64,000 nt of DNA, taken from positions 62,001 through 126,000 of the forward strand of contig CACZIT010000002.1 in the NCBI GenBank assembly GCA_902781315.1, in the 5' to 3' direction. Each line of letters starts with the position of its first letter. The first letter of the stretch is position 1. The stretch comes from an uncultured Prevotellaceae bacterium (lineage in GTDB: Bacteria; Bacteroidota; Bacteroidia; Bacteroidales; Bacteroidaceae). Below are positions 1 through 8,087 of the stretch, piece by piece. A program made the position numbers and the translations under genes. Below the pieces are notes generated by a model. The model had not been told where the DNA came from. It was given only the letters and a program-made list of their open reading frames with translations, and did no database searches.

Positions 1-1307
1 GGATCAGCATAAATTTGTGTAAGGGTAGACCATCCCGTATAATCACAGTAATTACTTAAATTACTAGTATTTAAACTAACTCCTGAGTCTGAAATATTTG
101 AACCCCTGCTGAAGCTTTCCCAAAGCAACGTCTCTCCACTCGGTGTCGGCTCATCGCCACCACCAGTGTTAATCGTATAGGTTGCCTCGGCAACACTGCT
201 CTCTGTGCCGTCCTTGATAGCGATTGCCTTCAGCGTTGTAGTTTCGCTAATCGTGATGGCTCCATTATACATCGTGCTTGATGTCGATGGCTTAGAACCA
301 TTCGTGGTGTAGTAAATGGTTGCACCACTGGTAGAACAGGTGATAGTAACCGTTTGTGCCGTCGTGTAAGTACCACCAGCAAGCGAGAAGGTCGGAGTGG
401 AGACGGTGGTTGGTGTTTCACCTCCATATGGACTCACATAATTGTCATAGCTAAACTCAACATCCTGCCATTCTCCCCAAATGTACTCCTCCAAGCCGGG
501 ATAATCGATGAAGGGATTGCGGTTTTGCTTCTCGGCAATCACGTTGTTGCGTGCAATCTCTATATCGTCAACAGGGTCTAACTCCGACCATCTCATCATC
601 ATATCCAGGCACCACTGGGTGAGACCAGGATAGGTATTTCCATCAAAAACATACGATGCATTAGCCGACGAATTCCAGTTGGAGATTTTATTCTCATAGC
701 AGGTCACCATATAGAAATAAGCTCGGGCAATATCGCCTTTCACTTCATCGTTAGGTTCGAAGACAGGAAGAGAGTTGATAGGGTTTCCATCCTTATAAAC
801 TAATCCACTTTTCACCGTTCCCCACTTGCTATATCCGTTTTTTGATTGTGAATAAGAAGTTCCGACCTCACCTAAAGGCTTATCGCCTCTCTCTCCATTG
901 ATTTTCGCGTCAGATGGCACCACATGCCAAATGTCGCTCACCATCGGAGCACTCTTACTAAACCAACTCTGAGGCACAAGATGCTCGCGGTTATATCCAT
1001 CACCTTCCTCCTTATAACTGCTTGCACAGTTTGAGCCTGGCTCATAGGATGTTGCATTTGAATACCAATCACGCAATTTCCCATCTGAGCGGGTATCTGT
1101 GGTCTTATAGGCTGTTTTCAAACCGTCATACGACCAGCCTGCACTAGAAATCTTGATTTTGTTGTGCATCGCCGTCTTCAGCGCAGCACCCTTCTTGCCA
1201 TTGGCAGCCTGATAGTACGTGTTAGAGCCATTGGGGCCCTGGGCAAAGCCGATGGCGAGGCTCAAGCAGAGCAGGCTCACGGCAGTCAGTAATTTCTTTG
1301 TCGTCAT
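1..1307 (-). CDS. Secreted endonuclease I family nuclease, partial (3' end beyond window)
   Basis: I translated this by hand because the frame runs off the left edge. It starts at ATG 1307 with a signal peptide (MTTKKLLTAVSLLCLSLAIG, then FAQG). The Endonuclease_1 core follows, with the motif YNREHLVPQSWF and then a WHVVPSDAKING segment. These match the NREH...PKSWF / HHLxPxDxxxN signature of secreted EndA/Vvn-type nucleases, in which the His is the general base and Asn/Glu bind the metal. Roughly residues 290-370 look like a chitobiase/hexosaminidase C-terminal domain (FSLAGGTYTTAQTVTITC and then GATIYYTTNGSKPSTSS), a common Ig-like module of secreted bacterial proteins. The rest lies outside the window. 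It is the third gene of an operon, 22 bp after the paralogue at 1330-2937, and differs from it by having the chitobiase-type domain in place of the dockerin tail. It probably degrades extracellular DNA for nucleotides. Confidence 0.85.
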   Translation of the reverse strand, partial: MTTKKLLTAVSLLCLSLAIGFAQGPNGSNTYYQAANGKKGAALKTAMHNKIKISSAGWSYDGLKTAYKTTDTRSDGKLRDWYSNATSYEPGSNCASSYKEEGDGYNREHLVPQSWFSKSAPMVSDIWHVVPSDAKINGERGDKPLGEVGTSYSQSKNGYSKWGTVKSGLVYKDGNPINSLPVFEPNDEVKGDIARAYFYMVTCYENKISNWNSSANASYVFDGNTYPGLTQWCLDMMMRWSELDPVDDIEIARNNVIAEKQNRNPFIDYPGLEEYIWGEWQDVEFSYDNYVSPYGGETPTTVSTPTFSLAGGTYTTAQTVTITCSTSGATIYYTTNGSKPSTSSTMYNGAITISETTTLKAIAIKDGTESSVAEATYTINTGGGDEPTPSGETLLWESFSRGSNISDSGVSLNTSNLSNYCDYTGWSTLTQIYAD

Positions 1308-1329
1308 TTTTTTTATTTTTTTTCTGTTT

Positions 1330-2937
1330 TCAGTTCTTTCCAAGGATTGTGTTCACGAGCGAGGTGACGTCGGCGATCGAGACGGCTCCGTCGAAGTTCA
1401 CGTCAGCGGCGTCGAGGTCATACTGGCTGGCAGCATCGCCCGCAGGCGTCTTGCCCAGGATGATGTTCACGAGGGCTGTCACGTCGGCAATGCTCAGTGT
1501 GCCATCGCGGTTCACGTCGCCCATCAGCACCTCCTCGTAGAGGCTGGGCTGCAGGCCCTGCGCGTCGGCATAGCATCCCCAGGTCTTATACCCAACACTA
1601 TACTGAACGTACTTTTTCTTCGCAACATTCGTCACCGTAAACAATCCGTCGTCGGTGGCTGTCGCCGTCCATGTGGCAGCCTCAGCAGGCATGTCGGCCG
1701 ACACGTTGAAACTATTATAATTACTCGTCTGATAGACGTAGCGCCCGCTGGAATCCTTCACGTAGTAGGTTCTCTCTGCGTCGGCCGCCACGAAGGTGAA
1801 GGCGCTGCTGGCATCCTCGAGCGCGATGACGCCACGCTCGTTGGCCTCAACGTCCGATGCAGGCAGATAGCCGTAGGTCTTCGTACCCGTGAACGGTGCT
1901 GCCATGCGCAGCTTGCCGTCGTTGTCAGCCACGATGAGGTAGCGCTTGCCACTCTTGATGATAAGCACCTTGCGGAACAGATACTTCCTGACGGGCACCA
2001 CCGGCGTATCGCCGCAGTCGTAGCTGAAAGCATAGAGCGTGCTGTCGCCCCAGATGTATTCCGCCAATCCCGGATAGTCGATGAACGGATTGCGGTTGTG
2101 CTGAATGGCGCACACCGCCTCGTTGCGGGCTGTCTCAATCTCGCTCACAGGGTCCTGTCGGCTCCACTTAAGCAGCATCTTCAACTGCCATTCCGACAAC
2201 CCAGGGTACTTGTTTCCGTCGAACGTGGCCGCTGCTCCCTCATAGCTGCCGGCATTTTCTGAATACCAAGTCGGCAGGTCATCCTCGTAGCAGGTCACCA
2301 TGTAGAAGTAGGTTCTCGCAAAGTCGCCTTTCCACTCGTCGTTGGGTTCGAAGCAGGTGCCCGTGTAGCCCTCAAACGTGCAGACTCCCAGTTTGCTGTA
2401 GCCGCCTGCCGAGGTGAACTTCTCGCCATCGTTCTCACCATAAGGATGATTATTGCGGACGGAGTTCATATAGGAATCTACGGGATAAAGATGATACAGG
2501 TCGGTGCTGGGCCCGACGTCGGTGCCGCCACCAAACCAGCTCTTAGGCATAGAGTGCTCACGAGAATAGACGTGCTTCTCGTCGGTGCCGCCCTCCTTGG
2601 TGTTTGTTCCGCCTGTGCCCTGCTGGTCGTCGCCCACCTGATAGTGGGTGATGTTGGAATAGCGGTCGCGAATGGTCACACCGTCGTCTAAGACGTCGGT
2701 TGTAGCAAAAGCTCCCCAAACACCGTCGAGATTTCCGGAGCCGTATTTGATTTGCTGGAACTGTTGCCCCTGATATTCCCCGTTCACAATCTGGAACATG
2801 GCCGTCTTTAAAGCCTCTCCGCGCTGGCCGTCGGCAGCCTGGTAGTAGGTGCCAGTGTTGTGCGGTCCCTGTGCCCAGGCGGTGCTGAGCATAAGGACCT
2901 GCACTATGATGGTCGTGTAGAGTTGCCTTGCGGTCAT
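1330..2937 (-). CDS. Secreted endonuclease I family nuclease with dockerin-like C-terminus
   Basis: 535 aa. A signal peptide (residues 1-22, ending AWAQG) precedes an Endonuclease_1 domain (about 30-310) with SREHSMPKSWF and DLYHLYPVDSYMNSVRNNH, the expected catalytic and metal-binding segments. Residues about 325-460 form a second module (SGKRYLIVADNDGKLRMAAP ... DSSGRYVYQ) that also occurs in the next gene upstream. The C-terminus carries two Ca-binding dockerin type I-like repeats (GDVNRDGTLSIADVTALVNI and then AADVNFDGAVSIADVTSLVN). In Prevotella such repeats are common on secreted proteins with no known cohesin, so a cellulosome role is not implied. It lies 29 bp after the 2967-3782 gene and 22 bp before the paralogue, so the three are probably co-transcribed. 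Role inferred: secreted, metal-dependent DNA/RNA degradation. Confidence 0.9.
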   Translation of the reverse strand: MTARQLYTTIIVQVLMLSTAWAQGPHNTGTYYQAADGQRGEALKTAMFQIVNGEYQGQQFQQIKYGSGNLDGVWGAFATTDVLDDGVTIRDRYSNITHYQVGDDQQGTGGTNTKEGGTDEKHVYSREHSMPKSWFGGGTDVGPSTDLYHLYPVDSYMNSVRNNHPYGENDGEKFTSAGGYSKLGVCTFEGYTGTCFEPNDEWKGDFARTYFYMVTCYEDDLPTWYSENAGSYEGAAATFDGNKYPGLSEWQLKMLLKWSRQDPVSEIETARNEAVCAIQHNRNPFIDYPGLAEYIWGDSTLYAFSYDCGDTPVVPVRKYLFRKVLIIKSGKRYLIVADNDGKLRMAAPFTGTKTYGYLPASDVEANERGVIALEDASSAFTFVAADAERTYYVKDSSGRYVYQTSNYNSFNVSADMPAEAATWTATATDDGLFTVTNVAKKKYVQYSVGYKTWGCYADAQGLQPSLYEEVLMGDVNRDGTLSIADVTALVNIILGKTPAGDAASQYDLDAADVNFDGAVSIADVTSLVNTILGKN

Positions 2938-2966
2938 TCGTTGTTTCTTTTGTTTACCTTGCCGAC

Positions 2967-3782
2967 TCAGGCTTTCTTGCCCAGCAGGATGTTCACCAGC
3001 GCCGTGACGTCGGCAACAGTCCTTTCGCCGTTGCCATTCACGTCTGCAGCCTCGAAGTCGTACCGGTCGGAATCGTTCTCCTCAGTGGCTTTGCCCAGCA
3101 GGATGTTCACCAGTGCCGTCAGGTCGGCAATCGTGACCTCGCCGTCGCGGTTGACGTCGCCCTTGAGCGCCATTTCCTCGTAGAGCTCTGGCAGCACACC
3201 CATTTCTGTGGCATAGCAGCCGAAGGCATCAGAGACGTATTGTATGTAGCTCTGCGTCAGTTGGTTCACAATCTTCAGACCCTCGGCACCGCTACTCTCC
3301 GAGTCACCCTGACCATCGCCCACGATGGGCGTGTCATCGCCTGTGGCCGGCCCAGGGCCGTCGCCCGAGGCCGTGCCGCTGAGCACCCACTTCGTACCTA
3401 CAGCCGAAGCCTCGGCGGCTGTGCCAAAAGCACCGGCAGAAGCCACCGTGTGGGTCAGGTAGCGACCCTGCGAGTCCACGATGTAGTAGGCATCGTCGCC
3501 CGCCGACTGGAACGTGAAGACTGGCGTTTTGTCGGCCAAGGTGATGACGCCGTCGGTCGCCGTGGCTGCCGCGGCCGGCAGAAATCCTGTACCTGCGTTC
3601 GCAGCCAGCGGCCCAGCCAGCTTGAGCCCATCCTCCGTCGGGGCTGCCATGACGTATCGTTTACCTGCACTGACTGCAGTCACTTTCTTAAATTTCATAC
3701 CACCCGAGGCCTCGGCGGGCACTGCCACCAACGCGAGAAACAGCGCCCAGAAGACTGCCAGGCAGCATTTTCGTGAGTTCAT
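2967..3782 (-). CDS. Secreted dockerin-like repeat protein without catalytic domain
   Basis: 271 aa from ATG 3782. The open frame extends upstream to 4016, but only the 3782 start gives a signal peptide (MNSRKCCLAVFWALFLALVA, then VPAEAS). The upstream stretch also overlaps a promoter and a repeat array. Residues 30-125 resemble the middle module of the neighbouring nuclease (SAGKRYVMAAP ... VDSQGRYLTHT). A Gly/Asp/Ser-rich linker follows, and then two dockerin-like repeats (GDVNRDGEVTIADLTALVNI and ADVNGNGERTVADVTALVNI). It therefore looks like the nuclease with the catalytic domain removed. It is the first gene of the operon and has a good promoter at 3866-3897. Function unknown; a binding or display module is possible. 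Confidence 0.8.
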   Translation of the reverse strand: MNSRKCCLAVFWALFLALVAVPAEASGGMKFKKVTAVSAGKRYVMAAPTEDGLKLAGPLAANAGTGFLPAAAATATDGVITLADKTPVFTFQSAGDDAYYIVDSQGRYLTHTVASAGAFGTAAEASAVGTKWVLSGTASGDGPGPATGDDTPIVGDGQGDSESSGAEGLKIVNQLTQSYIQYVSDAFGCYATEMGVLPELYEEMALKGDVNRDGEVTIADLTALVNILLGKATEENDSDRYDFEAADVNGNGERTVADVTALVNILLGKKA

Positions 3783-3865
3783 AGATGATTTTTTGGGGGA
3801 TTTTTGATGATGATTAAACTGTTGATACTCTTCTGCCGCTTCTGAAAAGAAAAGCGATAAGCGTG

Positions 3866-3897
3866 CAAAATTACTAACTTTTGCCAACATACACAAA
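3866..3897 (-). promoter_or_regulatory. Promoter of the nuclease operon
   Basis: On the minus strand TTTG (3894-3897) is followed after 20 bp by TAATTTTG (3866-3873), matching the Bacteroidetes -33 TTTG / -7 TAnnTTTG consensus. It lies about 85 bp before the start codon at 3782. Confidence 0.75.
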
Positions 3898-3941
3898 CTT
3901 TTCACTTTTTTTATGGTATGTTCGCGCGCAATAAAAAGGGC

Positions 3942-4025
3942 AAATCGAGTTGATTTGCCCTTGGAAAACAAGTTAATTTGCTGAGGAAAACAAGTTAATT
4001 TGCCTGGGAAAATCACTTGTTTTGC
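3942..4025. repeat. 22-bp-period array C (AAAACAAGTTAATTTGC type), four units
   Basis: Units of about 17 bp begin at 3942, 3965, 3987 and 4009. Two are identical (AAAACAAGTTAATTTGC). The first differs at three positions, and the last is in the opposite sense (AAAATCACTTGTTTTGC). Spacers are 5-6 bp, giving a 22-23 bp period. The last unit runs over the stop codon of the DUF2723 gene and encodes its final residues QQNK. A related array lies at 27275-27357. Confidence 0.8.
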
Positions 4026-7000
4026 TGAACCAGACCTATGAGTTGGCGCTCCATCCGGGCGGCTCGCTCTTCGTCAAGGAGCTGGGCTGTCTGCAGGAGA
4101 TGGTAGAGCACAGCGCCATGCTGCTGCCATTCGCGCTCGTAGCCTGGGCGCAGGCGGTCGGGCAGCGACTGTATCCACACGAGATACTGCATGCTGACGC
4201 GCCAGACAGCATCGACATAGCGCCACGCCTGCTCGCTCTTGCCCAGCATGGCGTAAGCACGTGCCACATAGTGAGCACCGTTCTCGAAACTCAGCGGCAG
4301 GCTGTAGGCGGGCACGTCGCGGTCGCAGCGCTCCAGCAGGGCCAGAGCCTTCTGGCGCTCACCCTTGGCGATGAGTGCCATGGCCAACTGGGCAAACGTG
4401 AGCCTCATCCTGCTGTACATACTCACCGACGGGGCATCGAGGTAGATGCCCGGGCGCTGCATTTGGCCGTAGCGGTAGCGACGCATCAGGTTGTCGTAGG
4501 CCCGGCTGGTGTCGAAAACCACCTGATTAGGGTCGTGACGGAAGGGAGTGAAACGCTCGGCAATGCCTTCGGCCACGAGGTATTCGCCGAGGTTCAGATA
4601 CTCCGAACTGAGCACGCTGGAACAAACGTAGAGCGGTCGGCGCCAGTTGGTGTTGGCCAGCACCTCGAGAAAGGCCAGCTGGCCCTTTTGGAGACCGCGA
4701 CGGCCTGCCAACGAGATCAACATACGGTCGGGAATCTCGTCGTCCGAGAGTTCGGCCGCAGGGCGACCGTCGGGCGCCACCATGCCACTCTCGCGCACGG
4801 CCTGCTTGTCGATGTTCAGATAGACGGTGTCGGTTGGAATCACCTGCATGTTCTTCTCCGCCGAGCACACCCAGTGGCGCAGGATGTTGCGCAGTTCGAA
4901 CGGCTCGTCGCCAAACTGCCGTCGCGCTTCCTGCGGGTGCTGCGCGTAGAAGTCGAGCACCTGCCGGCGCAGGTCGGGCTGTATGGCCACGTAGTTGCGC
5001 TGGGAGCCGTGGTAGTCGGACGTCTGCCAGGGTATGGGCAGCCCCTGGGCATGGTCCGTGGGTCGCCGCTGCTGGTCGATGTACCAGTCGGTGGGCAGGT
5101 AGTTCAGGTTGCACACGCGCACATCGGTGCGCTCGCCCTCCACTTCCTGCATATACCAGAGCGGGAATGTGTCGTTGTCGCCGTCGCAGAAGAGGATGGG
5201 GTTACCTTCCTGCTGGCACGTCGCGAGGAAGTTGTGGCCGAAGTCGCTGCACGTGGTGCGGTGGGAGCGGTCGTGGTCGTCCCAGTTCTGCGAGGCCATG
5301 AGTAGGGGTACGCAGAGCATGGCAGGCGCAAAAACAGCCCATTTCATCGCAGTTATTAACCTTTTGCAAACTTGCTTGTCAACTAATTTGTCAACACTGC
5401 CCACACACCTGTCTACTACCCTTTTGAGTGCCGCCACACCCATGCCGCACCAGATGGCGTAGGCATAGAACGAACCGGCATAGGAGTAGTCGCGCTCGCG
5501 CACCTGCAGCGGATTCTGGTTGACGTAGACCACGATGGCCAAGCCCGTCATCAGGAACAGGAAGAACACCACCCAGAACTGCTGGATGCCGCGTCGGCCT
5601 CGGCGCAGTCCCTGCCACAGAAGTCCGATGAAACCGAGCAAAAACGGCAATCCGTAGTAGACGTTGTGGCCTTTGTTCTGCTTCAGCACGTCGGGCAACA
5701 GCGACTGGTCGCCCAGGCGCAGGTTGTCGAGCAGCGGGATGCCCGTGATCCAGTTGCCGTGCTCCACCTCGCCCTGCCCCTGCAGGTCGTTCTGCCGACC
5801 GCAGAAGTTCCACATGAAGTAGCGCCAGTACATGAAGTTGCACTGATAGGAGAGGAAGAATCGCAGGTTCTCCCACTGCGTAGGCATCTTCACCATCACC
5901 TGCTCGCCGGCGTAGTCGTAGGGCACCATGCGCCCGCTGACGCCACCCATCCAGCGCTCGTAGGCATCGGCCTTCTGCGAGTCCCACATGCGGGGGAAAA
6001 GCATGTTCTGGGCGTAGACCATGCGGTCCTGCGTCTCGGCCACGTAGTATTCATCGCGCTGGTCGGGATGCTTGGCGTCCTTCGGCCGACGATTGTAGAC
6101 GGGCGCGCCCTTCTTCATCTTCATCTGCAGCATTTGCGTACCGGGCACGGGTTCCCACTCTGGCTGCGACGTGTAGGCCTGCCCGTAGAGGAGCGGTCGC
6201 TGTCCGTACTGGTCGCGAGCCAGATAGGAGGCCAGCGTGAAGACGTCCTCGGGCGAGTTCTGGTCCATCGGCGGGTTGGCAGCCGAGCGAATCAAAATGA
6301 CGGCATAGCTGCTGTAGCCGATGACGAGCATGAGCAGGCACAGCAGGACGGTGTTGAGGATGGGGAGTAAAGGGCGTAAAGGGTTTAAAGGGCGTAAAGG
6401 GGAGTGGAAGGGAGTAAAGGGTTTAAAGGGTTGATGGTCATCATGACGTTTCCACTGCGTGTACCAGATGCCCGATGAAATCGCGGAAAACAGAAGAATG
6501 ACGAAGACAATCACGCCAGTGTTGTAGGGGCAGTGGAGTACGTTGACAAACAGCAGCTCGCACCATCCGGCGAGTTTCACTATGCCAGGGATGACGCCAT
6601 AGAGCACGGCCGCCAGCAGCACCATCGAAAAGAGCAGCGCCACGAGCGAGCCTCGCAGCGTGGCATCGGGATGGCGGCGGTAGTACCACACCAGTACGAT
6701 GGACGGCAGGCAGAGCAGATTGAGCAGGTGGACGCCTATGGACAGGCCGGTGATGTAGGCTATGAGCACCAGATAGCGGTCGCTATGGGGCTCGTCGGCA
6801 TGCTCTTCCCACTTCAGCATCAGCCAGAACACCAGTGCCGTGAGGAACGACGAGAAGGCATATACCTCGCCCTCGACTGCCGAAAACCAAAAGGTGTCGC
6901 TGAAGCAGTAGATGAAGGCTCCAACGAGACCCGCCAGGAGGTTGGTCCACGGGATGCGCGCGCCCTGCCCCACCCCGCTCAGGCGGCCCAGAAGATGGGT

Positions 7001-7315
7001 GATGGTCCAGAACAGTAGCATGATGGTGGCTGCAGAGAGCAAGGCATTGAGCAGGTTCACCATCAGGGCCACCTGCGTGGGGTCGCTGGCAAACTGCGAC
7101 ACAACGTTGGCCACAAGCATGTAGAAAGGGGCGCCTGGCGGGTGGCCCACCTCCAGTTTGTAGCCACTGAGAATGAACTCCGGGCAATCCCAGAACGAGG
7201 CTGTCGGCTCTACCGTTGAACAATAGACCCAGGCAGCCAGGGCAAACACGAGCCAACCCATCATGGTGTTGACGGATCGACGATTGACGAATTGACGATT
7301 GACGATTGGTTTCAT
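4013..7315 (-). CDS. DUF2723 family multi-pass membrane protein (PMT-like glycosyltransferase superfamily)
   Basis: 1100 aa from ATG 7315. The N-terminal hydrophobic half has the DUF2723 signature: STVEPTASFWDCPEF, then YKLEVGHPPGAPFYML. It is followed by about ten membrane segments and a large soluble C-terminal half with TPR-like helices near the end. The family is Bacteroidetes-specific and related to protein O-mannosyltransferases; a role in envelope glycosylation is plausible but unproven here. The frame is open further upstream to 7435, but the promoter (7320-7352) excludes that. ATG 7315 would give an almost leaderless mRNA; ATG 7264 (MMGWLVF) is the alternative. Two oddities stand out. 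About 24 residues (about 295-318, PFKPFTPFHSPLRPLNPLRP) are encoded by a GTAAAGGG-type repeat also found between genes at 8044-8200, and the stop codon lies inside a repeat array. Confidence 0.85.
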   Translation of the reverse strand: MKPIVNRQFVNRRSVNTMMGWLVFALAAWVYCSTVEPTASFWDCPEFILSGYKLEVGHPPGAPFYMLVANVVSQFASDPTQVALMVNLLNALLSAATIMLLFWTITHLLGRLSGVGQGARIPWTNLLAGLVGAFIYCFSDTFWFSAVEGEVYAFSSFLTALVFWLMLKWEEHADEPHSDRYLVLIAYITGLSIGVHLLNLLCLPSIVLVWYYRRHPDATLRGSLVALLFSMVLLAAVLYGVIPGIVKLAGWCELLFVNVLHCPYNTGVIVFVILLFSAISSGIWYTQWKRHDDHQPFKPFTPFHSPLRPLNPLRPLLPILNTVLLCLLMLVIGYSSYAVILIRSAANPPMDQNSPEDVFTLASYLARDQYGQRPLLYGQAYTSQPEWEPVPGTQMLQMKMKKGAPVYNRRPKDAKHPDQRDEYYVAETQDRMVYAQNMLFPRMWDSQKADAYERWMGGVSGRMVPYDYAGEQVMVKMPTQWENLRFFLSYQCNFMYWRYFMWNFCGRQNDLQGQGEVEHGNWITGIPLLDNLRLGDQSLLPDVLKQNKGHNVYYGLPFLLGFIGLLWQGLRRGRRGIQQFWVVFFLFLMTGLAIVVYVNQNPLQVRERDYSYAGSFYAYAIWCGMGVAALKRVVDRCVGSVDKLVDKQVCKRLITAMKWAVFAPAMLCVPLLMASQNWDDHDRSHRTTCSDFGHNFLATCQQEGNPILFCDGDNDTFPLWYMQEVEGERTDVRVCNLNYLPTDWYIDQQRRPTDHAQGLPIPWQTSDYHGSQRNYVAIQPDLRRQVLDFYAQHPQEARRQFGDEPFELRNILRHWVCSAEKNMQVIPTDTVYLNIDKQAVRESGMVAPDGRPAAELSDDEIPDRMLISLAGRRGLQKGQLAFLEVLANTNWRRPLYVCSSVLSSEYLNLGEYLVAEGIAERFTPFRHDPNQVVFDTSRAYDNLMRRYRYGQMQRPGIYLDAPSVSMYSRMRLTFAQLAMALIAKGERQKALALLERCDRDVPAYSLPLSFENGAHYVARAYAMLGKSEQAWRYVDAVWRVSMQYLVWIQSLPDRLRPGYEREWQQHGAVLYHLLQTAQLLDEERAARMERQLIGLVQQNK
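6363..6433. repeat. GTAAAGGG-type tandem repeat inside a coding region
   Basis: About seven imperfect 9-10 bp units (agTAAAGGGcg, TTTAAAGGG and so on) are read in frame as a Pro/Leu/Phe-rich loop of the DUF2723 protein. The same units form the intergenic repeat at 8044-8200. Confidence 0.8.
7271..7309. repeat. GATTGACG short tandem repeat at the 5' end of the DUF2723 gene
   Basis: Four to five imperfect 8-9 bp units (GACGATT/GACGAATT). A similar two-unit repeat (GGATTGAC) occurs at 36993-37008. If ATG 7315 is the start, it is translated as repeated VNR-type residues; if ATG 7264 is the start, it is leader sequence. Confidence 0.6.
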
Positions 7316-7319
7316 GTCG

Positions 7320-7352
7320 CAAAGATAATGTCTTTGCCCAACAGGAAACAAA
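7320..7352 (-). promoter_or_regulatory. Promoter of the DUF2723 gene
   Basis: Minus strand TTTG (7349-7352), 21 bp, TATCTTTG (7320-7327). The -7 box ends only 4 bp before ATG 7315, so the transcript would be leaderless or nearly so unless translation starts at 7264. Confidence 0.65.
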
Positions 7353-7478
7353 TCCGTTGACTGACATTTCACTGACAATTGCACGTCGGTGCGGGTCACT
7401 CCCGATGAAACCGACGATTTTTGCCGCTTTGCCATTAATGGGACAATAGGAAAAGAGTGGATGTCAGCAGTTGCTTTC

Positions 7479-7544
7479 GTTAGGAAATGAAATCAAAAAA
7501 GTAGTTTTTTGCTTTGCATTTCGCTCACTTATTCGTAATTTTGC
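7479..7544 (+). repeat. Promoter-bearing dispersed repeat R1, copy 1
   Basis: A 66-bp element nearly identical to 22100-22165. Its right half reads TTTG (7513-7516), 19 bp, TAATTTTG (7536-7543), a complete Bacteroidetes promoter pointing right towards the Fur-family gene. It overlaps the start of repeat R2. Confidence 0.8.
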
Positions 7545-7628
7545 GACAAAAGTCGCGAACTTACTCCATTTCGGCATAAAAAAGAAACAGGTTTCTTTTG
7601 TTCTGCACTCAATTTTTCGTAATTTTGC
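7532..7628 (+). repeat. Promoter-bearing dispersed repeat R2, copy 1; proximal promoter of the Fur-family gene
   Basis: A 97-bp element found again, inverted, at 15356-15452. It starts with a TAATTTTG box and a GCGAC/GTCGC hairpin. It ends with TTTG (7597-7600), 19 bp, TAATTTTG (7620-7627), which is the closest promoter to the regulator start at 7647. Confidence 0.8.
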
Positions 7629-7646
7629 AACCAAGAATACAGAATA

Positions 7647-8087
7647 ATGGACTACTCAGCTCTTCTCACCCTGCACGGCATCAAGCCCACAGCCAACCGC
7701 ATTGTCGTAGCGAAAGCCTTGGCTACGGCCATGCGACCATTGTCGCTTTCCGAACTGGAGCGGCTCATCGGGACCATCGACAAGTCGAACATCTTCCGGG
7801 CGCTGACGCTCTTCCGCGAGCAACACCTGGTGCACGCCATTGAGGATGGCGACGGGCTGCGCTATGAACTCTGCCACAGCCACGACCACCATCACGACGA
7901 CGATCAGCACCCGCACTTCCACTGCGAACACTGCCACCGCACGTTCTGTCTGGACAATACTGAGATTCCTCCTATTCCCATTCCCGACGGCTATCAGATG
8001 CACTCAGCCAACTACATCGTCAGGGGCATCTGCCCGGAGTGTAGTAAAAAGGGTGTAAAGGGCTTAAGGGGGAGTGAAAGGGCATAA
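7647..8087 (+). CDS. Fur family transcriptional regulator (Fur/Zur/PerR type)
   Basis: 146 aa. The N-terminal winged helix (LLTLHGIKPTANRIVVAKAL ... LSLSELERLIGTIDKSNIFR) is followed by a metal-binding half with a His/Asp-rich stretch (HSHDHHHDDDQHPHFHC) and two Cys pairs (CEHC, CPEC) for the structural zinc. The His run would suit zinc or iron sensing, but the metal cannot be decided from sequence. The last 14 or so residues (KKGVKGLRGSERA) come from the tandem repeat that follows, so the original stop has probably been lost to the repeat. It is a single gene with its own promoter in R2, facing the minus-strand dus gene. Confidence 0.9.
   Translation: MDYSALLTLHGIKPTANRIVVAKALATAMRPLSLSELERLIGTIDKSNIFRALTLFREQHLVHAIEDGDGLRYELCHSHDHHHDDDQHPHFHCEHCHRTFCLDNTEIPPIPIPDGYQMHSANYIVRGICPECSKKGVKGLRGSERA

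Noticed and set aside
3783..4016. N-terminal extension of the dockerin-like protein
   Set aside because: Contains the promoter and array C and would bury the signal peptide.
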